Shown here in pieces: positions 1 through 8,128 of a stretch of 64,000 nt of DNA. A model generated the notes under the pieces. That model did not search any database. It was not told the DNA's origin and worked only from the letters and a program-made list of their open reading frames with translations. How positions within the stretch are numbered: the stretch's first letter is position 1; every line of letters starts with the position of its first letter. Made by a program: the position numbers and the translations under genes. The stretch comes from Variovorax sp. Sphag1AA (GTDB lineage: Bacteria; Pseudomonadota; Gammaproteobacteria; Burkholderiales; Burkholderiaceae_C): assembly GCF_014192575.1 (NCBI RefSeq), contig NZ_JACHYC010000008.1, forward strand, positions 186,001 through 250,000, read 5' to 3'.

Positions 1-157
1 CCAGCAGCTTGAGCGCCTCGCGCACGGGAGTGATGCTCAGGTTGAGCTGCTCGGCGATCTCGGCCTGCTTGAGGCGCGAGCCGCGTTGGTAGACCCCGGA
101 AATGATCCTCTCCCGGAGGTAGTCCGCGACCTGTTCTTCTTTGGTTCGGTATTCCAT
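1..157 (-). CDS. GntR family (FadR/FCD type) transcriptional regulator, N-terminal part, truncated by window edge
   Basis: Only the first 52 codons are present and the rest lies left of the window. The translation is a GntR winged helix-turn-helix: a helix with QVADYLRERIISGVY, then GSRLKQAEIAEQLNLSITPV followed by REALKLL, the classic N-terminal signature of FadR/FCD-type regulators. The chosen ATG at 157 is preceded by an in-frame GTG (160), so the start may move by one codon. It lies 123 bp downstream of the CitE-like gene on the same strand and is a plausible local regulator of the operon that ends there. The effector domain is not visible, so the FCD subtype is inferred from the HTH only. 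Confidence 0.85.
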   Translation of the reverse strand, partial: MEYRTKEEQVADYLRERIISGVYQRGSRLKQAEIAEQLNLSITPVREALKLL

Positions 158-280
158 CACGAGCCGCACGCCCCTTGTGTCCAGGCCGAGCGAGAAGTCT
201 CCGAAGGTCTCGCCTGAAAGCAGATGGCTCACGGCTCGCTCCAACCGGTTCGGCTCGGGTATCGCTCGGCGCGCTCGATT

Positions 281-1108
281 CTAAGCGGCCGTCCGGGGCG
301 CAAGGTCGGCCAGGATCCGCCGTGCGCGCTCGACGACGGGGCGGTCGATCATCTTGCCGTCGAGCGCCGTCGCGGCACCCGCGCTGGCCTCGAAGGCGGC
401 CAGCACACGCCCCGCCCAGATGCGCTCTTCTTCCGTGGGCTCGAAGGCCTGATTCACCGCCGAAACCTGAGCGGGGTGGATGCACAGCTTGCCGCCGAAG
501 CCGAGTTGCCGCGATCGAAGCGCATCCTCGCGCATGCGGCCGACATCGCTGAAATTGACGCTGACGCCGTCCACCGGGGCATCGAGGCCCGCGAGTCGCG
601 AATGCAGCACGACCTGCACGCGCACCGATGTCATCGCATCGCCCTCGTCCGCGATGCCGCTGTCGATCCCGAAGTCCACGCTGCCGAAGGCGATGCGCGT
701 GAGACCGCGCACCGCGCACAGGGCCGGCAGGTCGAGATAGCCGGCCACCGTCTCCAGCAGTGCGACCACGGGCCGCCCGGGCAACTCGGAAACGGTGTGC
801 GCGAGCGAGGCCCGGTCGGCCTTGGCCAGCATCACGCCGGCGTTGGGAAAGGCCTTCAGCATGCCGAGGTCGGCCTCATGCCAGGCGGTGTCCGCAGCGT
901 TGATGCGAACCAGCGCACGGCCCCCCTCTTTCAGCCAGCCGGCGACGGCTTCGCGCGCCTCGGACTTGGCTTCAGGCGCCACCGCGTCCTCGAGGTCCAG
1001 CACCACCTGGTGCGCGCCGGAAGCCGCGGCCTTGTCGAACCGGTCCGGCCGGTGGCCCGGCACGAAAAGCAGGCTGCGGGCAGCGCGTGGCGCGGTCGCA
1101 GCGTTCAT
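281..1108 (-). CDS. HpcH/HpaI (CitE-like) CoA-ester lyase
   Basis: A 275-aa protein of the citrate-lyase beta-subunit/malyl-CoA lyase family (TIM barrel, Mg-dependent Claisen-type cleavage of malyl- or citramalyl-type CoA thioesters). Visible landmarks are RSLLFVPG near residue 11, LDLEDAV (residues 37-43) with acidic metal-site residues, RIN at 68-70, the ALLET glutamate at 119, FGSVDF with Asp145, and GKLCIHPAQV towards the C-terminus. The length is normal for single-domain CitE-like lyases. The start codon shares one base with the stop of the upstream isochorismatase-like gene (TGATG), so translation is probably coupled. With two CoA-transferases and two hotdog hydratases upstream, a citramalyl-CoA or related lyase role is the best inference. 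The substrate is not provable from sequence. Confidence 0.88.
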   Translation of the reverse strand: MNAATAPRAARSLLFVPGHRPDRFDKAAASGAHQVVLDLEDAVAPEAKSEAREAVAGWLKEGGRALVRINAADTAWHEADLGMLKAFPNAGVMLAKADRASLAHTVSELPGRPVVALLETVAGYLDLPALCAVRGLTRIAFGSVDFGIDSGIADEGDAMTSVRVQVVLHSRLAGLDAPVDGVSVNFSDVGRMREDALRSRQLGFGGKLCIHPAQVSAVNQAFEPTEEERIWAGRVLAAFEASAGAATALDGKMIDRPVVERARRILADLAPRTAA

Positions 1109-1689
1109 CACTCGAAGACCACGTCCTGCGAGCTCGTCAAGCGACAGAAGCGCTTGAGTCCGGAGATGGACTGCTCGTGCTCCTCGGCCGACAAGGCGCA
1201 GCAGCAGTCTTCCAGCACGACCATCTCGTAGTCGCGGTCGTGTCCATCGCGCACCGTGGCCTGAACGACTGCGTTGGTGGAGATGCCCGAGCAGTAGATC
1301 CGCCGGATGCCCTTGGCACGCAGGATGGCTTCGAGGCTGGTGCTGTAGAACGGGCTCACGCGATGCTTGACGATGTCGAAATCGCCCGGCTGCATGCCCA
1401 GGTCCGGATGGATCTCGGTGCCCCAGGTGCCGAGCTTGAAGATGCCGTTCTTGCGCGCGCCCGAGAAGACGGGCGACTCGGGCGGGCACTCGCGGTAGTC
1501 GGGCGAGAAACCCACGCGCACGAAGCCGATGTGCAGGCCGGCCGCACGGGCCTTGTCCAGCGCCTTTCGCGTGTTCTCGATGATGCGGCGGCCGCGCACC
1601 TGCTCGCCGTAGGCGGCCTTGCCGTTCGGGCCATCGGCGTGCACGAGGTCGTTCTCCATGTCGAGGACGAGGTAGATCGAATCTTTCAT
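1108..1689 (-). CDS. isochorismatase-like hydrolase lacking the nucleophile cysteine
   Basis: A 193-aa isochorismatase-fold protein. Asp10 (VLDMENDLVH) and Lys108 (IVKHRVSPF) match the conserved Asp-Lys pair. The third catalytic position, normally Cys in a GVATNVCV-type motif, reads GISTNAVV (residues 135-142), with Val141 where the Cys is expected. Family members without the Cys include true isochorismatases and uncharacterised hydrolases, so this may act by another mechanism or on an ether/vinyl bond instead of an amide. The gene sits between the CoA-transferase and CitE-like genes, 33 bp after the former and overlapping the latter by one base. A GAAGGAGT-type ribosome site lies just upstream of ATG 1689. 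Confidence 0.85.
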   Translation of the reverse strand: MKDSIYLVLDMENDLVHADGPNGKAAYGEQVRGRRIIENTRKALDKARAAGLHIGFVRVGFSPDYRECPPESPVFSGARKNGIFKLGTWGTEIHPDLGMQPGDFDIVKHRVSPFYSTSLEAILRAKGIRRIYCSGISTNAVVQATVRDGHDRDYEMVVLEDCCCALSAEEHEQSISGLKRFCRLTSSQDVVFE

Positions 1690-1722
1690 TGAAACTCCTT
1701 CAGGTCGATGTGAAGCGGGCGG

Positions 1723-2922
1723 TCAGAGGATGACCTCGCGCGCTTCGAGTTCGGCGCGCTGGGCGCTAGAGAGACCCAGCAGTTCGCCGTAGACGTAATC
1801 TTCGTCCTGTCCGAGGGCCGGTGTCAGCCGGCGGATGCCGACGTCGTCGGAGCGGCTGAAACGCGCGGGTGCACCCACTGCCAGCCGCGCCGGGATGTCC
1901 GGCGCGCTCACCTCGGTCAGCGCGCCCCGGCTTCGCAGGTGCGCATCCTCCGCGATGTCCTGCATGTTCCAGGACACATGCGCGCAGACGCCCGCCTGTT
2001 GCAGCCGCGCGGCCGTCTCGTCCGCATCGCAGCGCGACAGCCAGCGTGCGACCAGCGCGTCGAGGTCCGGTCGATGGCGACGGCGCCCCTCGGCGGTCTC
2101 GAAGCGCGGATCGTCGGCGAATTGCCCCAGCACGCGCTGCAGGTTGCGCCAGTCCTCGTCATGCCGAACCGCGAGCGTCAGCCAGCGATCGGGCTCCGCG
2201 GAGGCGTAGATGCCATGCGGCGCCATGGCCGCGTGGGCGTTGCCGGTGCGGACCGGCTCATGCCCGGCGCTGGCCTGCACGAGTGCATCGCCGATCATGG
2301 CCGAGGCCACTTCGCGCGCGGCCAAGTCCACGTGCTGGGCACGCCCGGTGCGGCGGCGCTGGTGCAGGGCCGCGATCGTCGCCAGCGCCGCATGGACGCC
2401 GGCGGAATGGTCCATCACATGCCGCATCTCCACCGGCGGACCATCTGAGTAGCCGGTCATCCAGCCCAGGCCGCCCCACGCGCCGAAGAGCGGCGCATAG
2501 CCGGCGAAGTGCGAATCGGGCCCGCTCTGACCGCACGACGACAGAGAAAGCAGCACGATGTCCGACCTTGCCTCGCGCAGCGCGTCGAAATCGAGCCCCA
2601 GCCGCTTCATCACGCCGGGCCGGAAGCTCTCCGCCGCCACATCGGACAGGGCCACGATGCGCTTGGCCAGAGCCACCGCCTCGGGCTGCTTGAGGTTGAG
2701 GCGCACCGACAGCTTGTTGGCCGACACCTGGTCGAAGGTGGCCGCCTGCATGCGCCCGTACACCGCATGGGGCTTGCGGAAGGCATCGGGCCGCGTGCGG
2801 CTTTCGATCTTGATGCACTCCGCGCCCAGCTGCGACAGCAGGTGCGTGCAGAACGGCCCAGCCGCATGGATCGTGAAGTCGGCGATGCGCACACCGGCCA
2901 GCGGAGCTCGGACCTGCTTCAT
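1723..2922 (-). CDS. CaiB/BaiF family (family III) CoA-transferase
   Basis: A 399-aa family III CoA-transferase, the usual length. It begins MKQVRAPLAGVRIADFT, with the family's PLAGVRVxDF-like start, followed by GPFCTHLLSQLGAECIKIE, the typical A/G-x-LGADVIKVE nucleotide-binding strand, and later LALGQDEDYVYGELLGLS at the C-terminus. These enzymes move CoA between acyl-CoA and a free carboxylate through an aspartyl intermediate. ATG 2922 overlaps the stop of the upstream CoA-transferase by 4 bp (ATGA). Tandem, translationally coupled paralogues suggest a two-subunit enzyme such as BbsEF or the succinyl-CoA:citramalate CoA-transferases, but two independent enzymes are also possible. Confidence 0.9.
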   Translation of the reverse strand: MKQVRAPLAGVRIADFTIHAAGPFCTHLLSQLGAECIKIESRTRPDAFRKPHAVYGRMQAATFDQVSANKLSVRLNLKQPEAVALAKRIVALSDVAAESFRPGVMKRLGLDFDALREARSDIVLLSLSSCGQSGPDSHFAGYAPLFGAWGGLGWMTGYSDGPPVEMRHVMDHSAGVHAALATIAALHQRRRTGRAQHVDLAAREVASAMIGDALVQASAGHEPVRTGNAHAAMAPHGIYASAEPDRWLTLAVRHDEDWRNLQRVLGQFADDPRFETAEGRRRHRPDLDALVARWLSRCDADETAARLQQAGVCAHVSWNMQDIAEDAHLRSRGALTEVSAPDIPARLAVGAPARFSRSDDVGIRRLTPALGQDEDYVYGELLGLSSAQRAELEAREVIL

Positions 2923-4088
2923 ACCTGGATCGCATCCTCGTTCATCTCGCCCAGCGCGGGCACCCTGCCGCCCCGCCGCAGCGGCGTGCAGCGGAACTGG
3001 AACGGCGCGACCAGCACATCCACCTCTTCGCCGTCTTCCAGCATGGCCGGTCCGAACAGGCCGCGCGCGGATTCGTGCTCGCCGCTGACCACCTCCGCAG
3101 GCGTGCGGTACTTCGCCGCCGGCACGCCGAGCTCTTGCGCGCGCCTGACGATCTCTTCCACCGGATGGCGGGCCATCCACTCGCGGATGTGCTGGTTGAG
3201 TTCGTCGCCGCGGCGGCTGCGTTCTAGCGGGTCACGCAGTGCGTCGTCGAGCGCCCACTCGGGCCGCCCCATGAGTTCGACGAGGCCACTCCACTGGCGG
3301 TCTTCCAGTGTCAGCAGTTCCAGATAGCCGTTGAGCGTCTTGAACACGCCGCCGTAGCGGAAGCGCCGGGTGGTCCGGTGCTCCAGCGAACCGTCGCCCA
3401 GGCGCTGCAACGCGAAGGCGCCCACGGACAGCGTCGCGTCCTGCACCGACACATCCACGTACTGCCCACCCTGGAGCGGCACCGACCACCATGCGGCCAG
3501 CGCGCACATTGCGGCGGTGCTGCCGCCCTGGTAGCCCGCGAAGTGTCCGTAGATCTTCAGCGGGGGTCGATCCGGAAAGAGTTCGTTCGACAACCCGTTG
3601 GGCAGCAGGTAACCCTCGCCGCCCGCGTGCAGCAGGTTGACCTCTTCACCGCACCAGCGCGCCTTGGGCCCGCTGGCGCCGAAGGGCAGCACGCTCACAT
3701 GCACCAGTTGCGGATGCCGCTCCGCAACCTCGGAGGGATCGAGGTTCACGGCCGCGCGCTCCGCCAACGGCGTGTCGTCGATGAGGATGTCCGCCTGCGC
3801 AAGCTGCTGCTGCAGCAGCGCCTGCCCGGCCGCCGTGTGCGGGTTGCACACGAGACTGCGCTTGCCCACCGACAGATACGCGAAGAGTGCGCTGTCGCCG
3901 CCGTCTTCCAGCAGCGGAGGCGCGTGCCGCAGGATCGACCCGTGCTCGGGCTCCAACATCACGACCTCCGCGCCCATGGCCGCCAGCAGCCGGCCGGCGT
4001 AGGCGGCCGCCACCGAGCGCGAACGCTCGACGACGCGGCAGCCGGCCAGGGGCTGGTCCACCTGCGGCGAGTCTTCCTTCGATTGCAT
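2919..4088 (-). CDS. CaiB/BaiF family CoA-transferase, paralogue of the next gene
   Basis: A 389-aa CoA-transferase family III protein with a short N-terminal extension before QPLAGCRVVERS. The usual LGADVIKVE element reads AAMGAEVVMLEP, and the segment around GEEVNLLHAGGEGYLLPNG is atypical of the catalytic-Asp region, so this copy looks more diverged than its downstream neighbour and could be a structural subunit of a heteromeric transferase. The start ATG 4088 is supported by a GAGGGAG ribosome site about 6 bp upstream. It is 35 bp downstream of the hydratase gene and overlaps the following CoA-transferase by 4 bp, in the same operon. Confidence 0.88.
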   Translation of the reverse strand: MQSKEDSPQVDQPLAGCRVVERSRSVAAAYAGRLLAAMGAEVVMLEPEHGSILRHAPPLLEDGGDSALFAYLSVGKRSLVCNPHTAAGQALLQQQLAQADILIDDTPLAERAAVNLDPSEVAERHPQLVHVSVLPFGASGPKARWCGEEVNLLHAGGEGYLLPNGLSNELFPDRPPLKIYGHFAGYQGGSTAAMCALAAWWSVPLQGGQYVDVSVQDATLSVGAFALQRLGDGSLEHRTTRRFRYGGVFKTLNGYLELLTLEDRQWSGLVELMGRPEWALDDALRDPLERSRRGDELNQHIREWMARHPVEEIVRRAQELGVPAAKYRTPAEVVSGEHESARGLFGPAMLEDGEEVDVLVAPFQFRCTPLRRGGRVPALGEMNEDAIQV

Positions 4089-4123
4089 GCGCACTCCCTC
4101 TTGCGTACGGATGGCCTGTGGCG

Positions 4124-5341
4124 TCAGCGGACCACGGGCAATTCGAGATCCACTGCCGACCCGTCGATGAAGGCAGGCAGCTTCACATCGCGCGACGGCA
4201 GGGCCACGGTGGCGATCCCCGGGGTCGTGACTTCGCCGCGCTGGTTGACTGCGGCGATCTCGATGTCCACGAGGCCGATCTTGTCCTTGACGTACTTGCG
4301 CAGGACCTTGCCCTTGCAGAAGGTGGTGTCGCCGACGATGTTGAAGCGGCGCATCTCGGTGCGAACGCGCTTGATGACACCGGCATCGCCCATCCAGTTG
4401 GTCACGAGCGAGCACATCCATGCCGAGCGCTGCGGACCGTAGTCGTAGGTGCCGGGCACGCCGACTTCCTTGGCCACCGATTCGCGGTGATGGCCGATGC
4501 CCGTGTACTCGACGCCGCCGCCGGCCTCCGGGTTGCGGAAGAAGTGACCCGGGTGCTTGACCGCCGCCTGGAGCACCACGCCGTGCGTGTGACCGCGACC
4601 GCAGCCAACGAGGAAGCCCATCGTGTCCATCAGCGACAGCGGGCCGCGTGCGATGGTCGGAAGCTCTTCGCCCTCGCGCACCTCTTCCCAGTAGCGCACG
4701 TTGGCGCCGCGGATCTTCTTGACTTCGTCGAGCACGATCTCGTCGATGCGGTCGCGTTCCTCGTCCGAGTACTCGTGCTGCTCGATGTCCTTGTACTTGC
4801 CGGTGTCGCGCGCGGCCTTGCGTTCGTGGCGCGTGCAGGTGCCGAGCGCGCGGGCCACCAGCTCGCTGCGCTGGTTGTAGTAGCAGGCTTCGACGTACTG
4901 GAGCACGAGGCGGCCGGAGAACTTGCTTTCCTTTTCCTCGACACCGACCACGCGCTCGATCGCCGAGATGCGATCGCCAGGACGAATGTGGCGGAACAGC
5001 TCCCAGTCGTTGCCGGCATAGAAGCCGTGCACGCCGGGCAGACCCCAGCGGGTGCGGCCAAGCCAGCCGAAAGCCATCGGGAACATCGGGTGCGCGACCA
5101 TTGAACCGTAGCGCGTTGCAGGACCGTAGCCGGCTTCGCGATAGAGCGGATTCATGTCGCCGATGCCGTTGCACCAGTTGCGCATGGTGTCCGCGGTCGC
5201 ATCCTGCAGATACGGCCCCTCGGGACGAAGGTGCAGGCCGATCATCGCCTTGGCGGCGGCGATGGCTTCGTCGGTGATGAGTCCCTCGGCGGGGCGATTG
5301 CCGACGTCGGATTGAGGGGGGGTTGCGATGGCAGTGCTCAC
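4124..5341 (-). CDS. double-hotdog MaoC/FAS1-like acyl-CoA hydratase
   Basis: A 405-aa protein with two hotdog halves. The N-terminal half contains a FAS1-like dehydratase stretch (DATADTMRNWCNGIGDMNPL near residues 47-66, then SMVAHPMFPMAFGW), with the D-x-NP-(I/L)H-type hydratase signature diverged to GDMNPLY. The C-terminal half carries GYTYDY-like aromatic and glycine-rich strands. This architecture belongs to mesaconyl-CoA/beta-methylmalyl-CoA-type or other (R)-specific acyl-CoA dehydratases. It lies between a Bug transporter protein and two CoA-transferases, consistent with hydrating the CoA ester they create. Exact substrate and direction are inferred, and a catalytic His/Asp pair cannot be assigned with certainty. 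Confidence 0.8.
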   Translation of the reverse strand: MSTAIATPPQSDVGNRPAEGLITDEAIAAAKAMIGLHLRPEGPYLQDATADTMRNWCNGIGDMNPLYREAGYGPATRYGSMVAHPMFPMAFGWLGRTRWGLPGVHGFYAGNDWELFRHIRPGDRISAIERVVGVEEKESKFSGRLVLQYVEACYYNQRSELVARALGTCTRHERKAARDTGKYKDIEQHEYSDEERDRIDEIVLDEVKKIRGANVRYWEEVREGEELPTIARGPLSLMDTMGFLVGCGRGHTHGVVLQAAVKHPGHFFRNPEAGGGVEYTGIGHHRESVAKEVGVPGTYDYGPQRSAWMCSLVTNWMGDAGVIKRVRTEMRRFNIVGDTTFCKGKVLRKYVKDKIGLVDIEIAAVNQRGEVTTPGIATVALPSRDVKLPAFIDGSAVDLELPVVR

Positions 5342-5410
5342 GTTGATGCTCCTAAGGGCAGGTTGAAGTCAGATGCGAAATGCGTTGGTTGGGGGGAAAG
5401 GGATGTGGGC

Positions 5411-6418
5411 TCACTCGCTGCGGATGCCGGCGGCCTGGATGGTTGCGCCCCACTTCTTGCGCTCGGCCTTCACGAAGGCATCGAGCTCGGGGGCGGACAT
5501 GGATCGGGGTTCGACCCCGATCTCCATCATTCGGCGGCGCATCTCGGGCTGCTGCAGCGCGCGCTGCATGTGCTCGCTGAGCTTGCGGACGACCTCGGGC
5601 GGCGTTCCGCGAGGCGCGAACACCGCGTCCCACGCGACCACGTCGAATCCCGGAACGCCCTGTTCCGAGATCGGCTTGACGCCCGGCAGCATGTCGCTGG
5701 CGTGCAGCGAGGTGATGCCGAGTGCGCGCAGCTTGCCGCTAGCGATGTGCGTGCGCGATGCGGTCACCGTGTCGATGACCAGCGGGATCTGTCCGCCGAG
5801 GGCGTCGGTCATCGATTGACCCGACGACTTGTAGTTGACCGCGAAGAGCGGTGCCTGCGCTTCCTTCACGAACTGCGCGAAGACCACCTGGGCGGTCGTG
5901 CTCGGCAGGCCGACATTGAGCGTGTTGGGCTTGGCGCGCGCGGCGGCAATGAGCTCGGCGATGCCGTTGGCCGGAAAGTCCGGCGACGAGGTGGAGAACA
6001 CCATCGGCAGCAGGCCGATCATGCCGACGCCTTCGAGATCAGTGGCCGCGCTGAACCCGGGGGTCGCGAACAGAAACTCGTTGGCCGCATTCGTGGCGTT
6101 GGTGCCGAGCAGGAAGGTGTACCCATCCGGCGCCGCCTTGGCCACGGCTGCTGCACCGATGTTGCCGCCGGCCCCCGCGCGGTTGTCGATCACGAAGCTC
6201 TGGCCGAGCGTCTTCTGCAGCTCCTGCGTGAGCAGGCGCGCCAGAACGTCGGCGCCCTGCCCGGCCGCGTAGGGCACGATGAGCCGCACCGGCCGCTCGG
6301 GCCAGCTCGATTGCGCCATCGAGCGCTGGGGCAGCGCGCCGAGCGCAAGGACCGCGGCCGCGCCCATGCACAGCAGATTGCGGCGGATGGGCCGTAGGAG
6401 CGCCTTCAGTGCTTTCAT
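5411..6418 (-). CDS. Bug-type tripartite tricarboxylate transporter substrate-binding protein
   Basis: A 335-aa periplasmic receptor of the Bug/TctC family. An N-terminal signal peptide (KALLRPIRRNLL, then a hydrophobic stretch ending PQRSMAQS near residue 37) precedes WPERPVRLIVPYAAGQGADV, the hallmark Bug start, then GANIGAAAVAKAAPDGYT-like and LPGVKPISEQGVPGFDV motifs. ATG 6418 is chosen over ATG 6430 because GGAG sits 6 bases before it. No TctA/TctB membrane partners are nearby. As in many Burkholderiales, such orphan Bug proteins probably use a distant permease or act as sensors. It lies in the middle of the catabolic operon and likely binds the pathway substrate or a related carboxylate. 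Confidence 0.93.
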   Translation of the reverse strand: MKALKALLRPIRRNLLCMGAAAVLALGALPQRSMAQSSWPERPVRLIVPYAAGQGADVLARLLTQELQKTLGQSFVIDNRAGAGGNIGAAAVAKAAPDGYTFLLGTNATNAANEFLFATPGFSAATDLEGVGMIGLLPMVFSTSSPDFPANGIAELIAAARAKPNTLNVGLPSTTAQVVFAQFVKEAQAPLFAVNYKSSGQSMTDALGGQIPLVIDTVTASRTHIASGKLRALGITSLHASDMLPGVKPISEQGVPGFDVVAWDAVFAPRGTPPEVVRKLSEHMQRALQQPEMRRRMMEIGVEPRSMSAPELDAFVKAERKKWGATIQAAGIRSE

Positions 6419-6435
6419 GCTGTTCTCCATCGCGC

Positions 6436-7362
6436 TCAAGCCGCCAGCACCAGGCCCGGCCGGGGCCATTGGGCCGCGAACAGTTGCCCATGGCCCGACA
6501 GGGTGATGAAGGCGGTGCGCCGATCGGGTCCGCCGAAGCAGATGTTGGTGCAGTAGCCCTCCGGCGCCTCGTGGAATTCGAGCAGTTCGCCCTCTGGCGA
6601 GAACACGCTGATGCCGCCGCGCACCAGCGTGGCCACGCAGATGTTCCCGTTCTCTTCCACCGCCAGCGAGTCGAAGCGCTGGTAACCACTCAGGCCGTGC
6701 ACAAGTGTTCCGCCGTTGGGCGAGGGCCACGGCGCGAGGTCCAGTTCGCCGGGCCGCCGAACCGGATAGGACCAGAGGCGGCTCGTTTCCGTCTCGGACA
6801 CGTAGAGCGTGCGACCGTCTGGCGACAGCCCCACGCCATTGGGCGTGAGCACCGGATGCGCGGCACGGCGGATGAAGCGCTTGTCGGTGCGCGCGTAGTA
6901 CACCGCGCCGCGCAACATTCGGTCCTCGAAGGTCTTGCCGAAGTCGGTGAACCAGAAGCCGCCCTCGCCGTCGAAGACGATGTCGTTGGGCCCGTGCAGC
7001 GGAATGCCGTCGCAGTGCGTGTAGAGCATCTCGACCGCACCGGTCTTGAGGTTCACGCGCTGGATCGCACCTCCCTCGTAGTCCGCTGCGGGGCCCGTGG
7101 GCCGGGTGAAGCCGGCATCGGTGCGCCAGCTGAAGCCGCCGTTGTTGCAGATGTAGCAATGGCCATCCGGCCCGATCGCCGCGCCATTCGGGCCGCCGCC
7201 AAGGGTTGCGACAACCTGCAGTTGGCCATCAGGGTGCACGCGTATCAAGCGCGCACCTTCGATCTCCACCACCAGGACGCTTCCGTCGGGCATGGCGATC
7301 GGCCCTTCGGGAAAGCGCAGGCCCTCGGCCATCACGCGACCTTGCAGCTTGAGTTGCTTCAT
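6436..7362 (-). CDS. SMP-30/gluconolactonase/LRE family lactonase
   Basis: A 308-aa six-bladed beta-propeller of the SMP-30 family. Visible family elements are GLRFPEGP (metal-site Glu near residue 18), GPNGAAIGPDGHCYICNNGG, HGPNDIVFDGEGGFWFTDFG (conserved Asn and Asp) and LTPNGVGLSPDGRTLYVSET, which contains the catalytic-Asp-type blade. Members hydrolyse sugar or other lactones in the cytoplasm with a divalent cation. ATG 7362 follows a GGAGA site about 10 bp upstream, and the next gene downstream (Bug) begins 18 bp after its stop. Its presence suggests a lactone intermediate or an ester-ring substrate for the operon, which is inference. Confidence 0.9.
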   Translation of the reverse strand: MKQLKLQGRVMAEGLRFPEGPIAMPDGSVLVVEIEGARLIRVHPDGQLQVVATLGGGPNGAAIGPDGHCYICNNGGFSWRTDAGFTRPTGPAADYEGGAIQRVNLKTGAVEMLYTHCDGIPLHGPNDIVFDGEGGFWFTDFGKTFEDRMLRGAVYYARTDKRFIRRAAHPVLTPNGVGLSPDGRTLYVSETETSRLWSYPVRRPGELDLAPWPSPNGGTLVHGLSGYQRFDSLAVEENGNICVATLVRGGISVFSPEGELLEFHEAPEGYCTNICFGGPDRRTAFITLSGHGQLFAAQWPRPGLVLAA

Positions 7363-7378
7363 TGCTTGTCGTCTCCGC

Positions 7379-8128
7379 TCATGCATGTGCGGCCTGCGCC
7401 GCTTCGGCCCGCGCACCGAGGTAAGCGTCGATCGCACGCTGGCGACCTTCGCGGCTGCCCAGCGCGACCGAATCCAGTTCACCCACGATGTGCCCATGGC
7501 GCATCACCCAGGCACGCGAAGCCAGCTTGGCCGCCGCGTGAAAGCTCTGCTCGACCAGCAGCGCGCTGAGCTTGTGTTCGCTCTGGATGCGCGCGAGCCG
7601 CTCGTAGACGCGCGCCACCAGCAACGGTGCAAGGCCGAGCGAAGGCTCGTCGAGCAGCAGCAGGCGCGGTGCCGACATCAGTCCGCGGCCGATGGCCAGC
7701 ATCTGCTGTTCGCCGCCACTGAGCAGCCCTGCCGGCGCCTTCAGGCGATTGGCGATCTCGGGGAAGAAGTCGAGCACCATCTGCTGGCGCTGCGCGCGCG
7801 TACGGCTGTCGACGAAGTAGGAACCCAGCGTGAGGTTCTCGGCCACGCTCAGGTCGGTCACGATTGCGCGGCCCTCGGGCACGTAGACGATCCCGGCGCG
7901 AAAGCGCTGCGCTGCATCGAGCCGGGTGATGTCCTGTCCGTCGAAGACCACGCGGCCCTGCGCCGGCTCCAGTCCTGCGATCGCGCGCAATGTGCTCGAC
8001 TTGCCGGCGCCGTTGGCACCCAGCAGCGCCGCCACGGTGCCGGCGCCCATGGCGAGCGAGACGCCGTGCACCACAGGGCCCGCGCCGTAGCCCACGCTCA
8101 AGGCCTCGATGCGCAGCAGCTCACTCAT
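7379..8128 (-). CDS. livF: branched-chain amino acid-type ABC transporter ATPase LivF
   Basis: A 249-aa ABC ATPase of the HAAT (LivF) class. It has Walker A GANGAGKS (37-44), YVPEGRAIVTDLSVAENL characteristic of LivF, signature LSGGEQQ (136-142), Walker B LLLLDEP (156-162) and the trailing GLAPLLV. The D-loop and H-loop (ALLVEQSFHAA) follow. The ATG at 8128 overlaps the end of livG by 8 bp, so the pair is translationally coupled. It works with LivG as the ATPase heterodimer energising LivHM. The operon context implies that the transported solute is a catabolic substrate such as a carboxylate or amide, not necessarily a branched-chain amino acid. Confidence 0.95.
   Translation of the reverse strand: MSELLRIEALSVGYGAGPVVHGVSLAMGAGTVAALLGANGAGKSSTLRAIAGLEPAQGRVVFDGQDITRLDAAQRFRAGIVYVPEGRAIVTDLSVAENLTLGSYFVDSRTRAQRQQMVLDFFPEIANRLKAPAGLLSGGEQQMLAIGRGLMSAPRLLLLDEPSLGLAPLLVARVYERLARIQSEHKLSALLVEQSFHAAAKLASRAWVMRHGHIVGELDSVALGSREGRQRAIDAYLGARAEAAQAAHA

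Noticed and set aside
224..1231. Long plus-strand open frames opposite the CitE-like and hydrolase genes
   Set aside because: They mirror the minus-strand genes, have low-complexity Ala/Arg/His composition and no family motifs. They arise from high-GC codon use.
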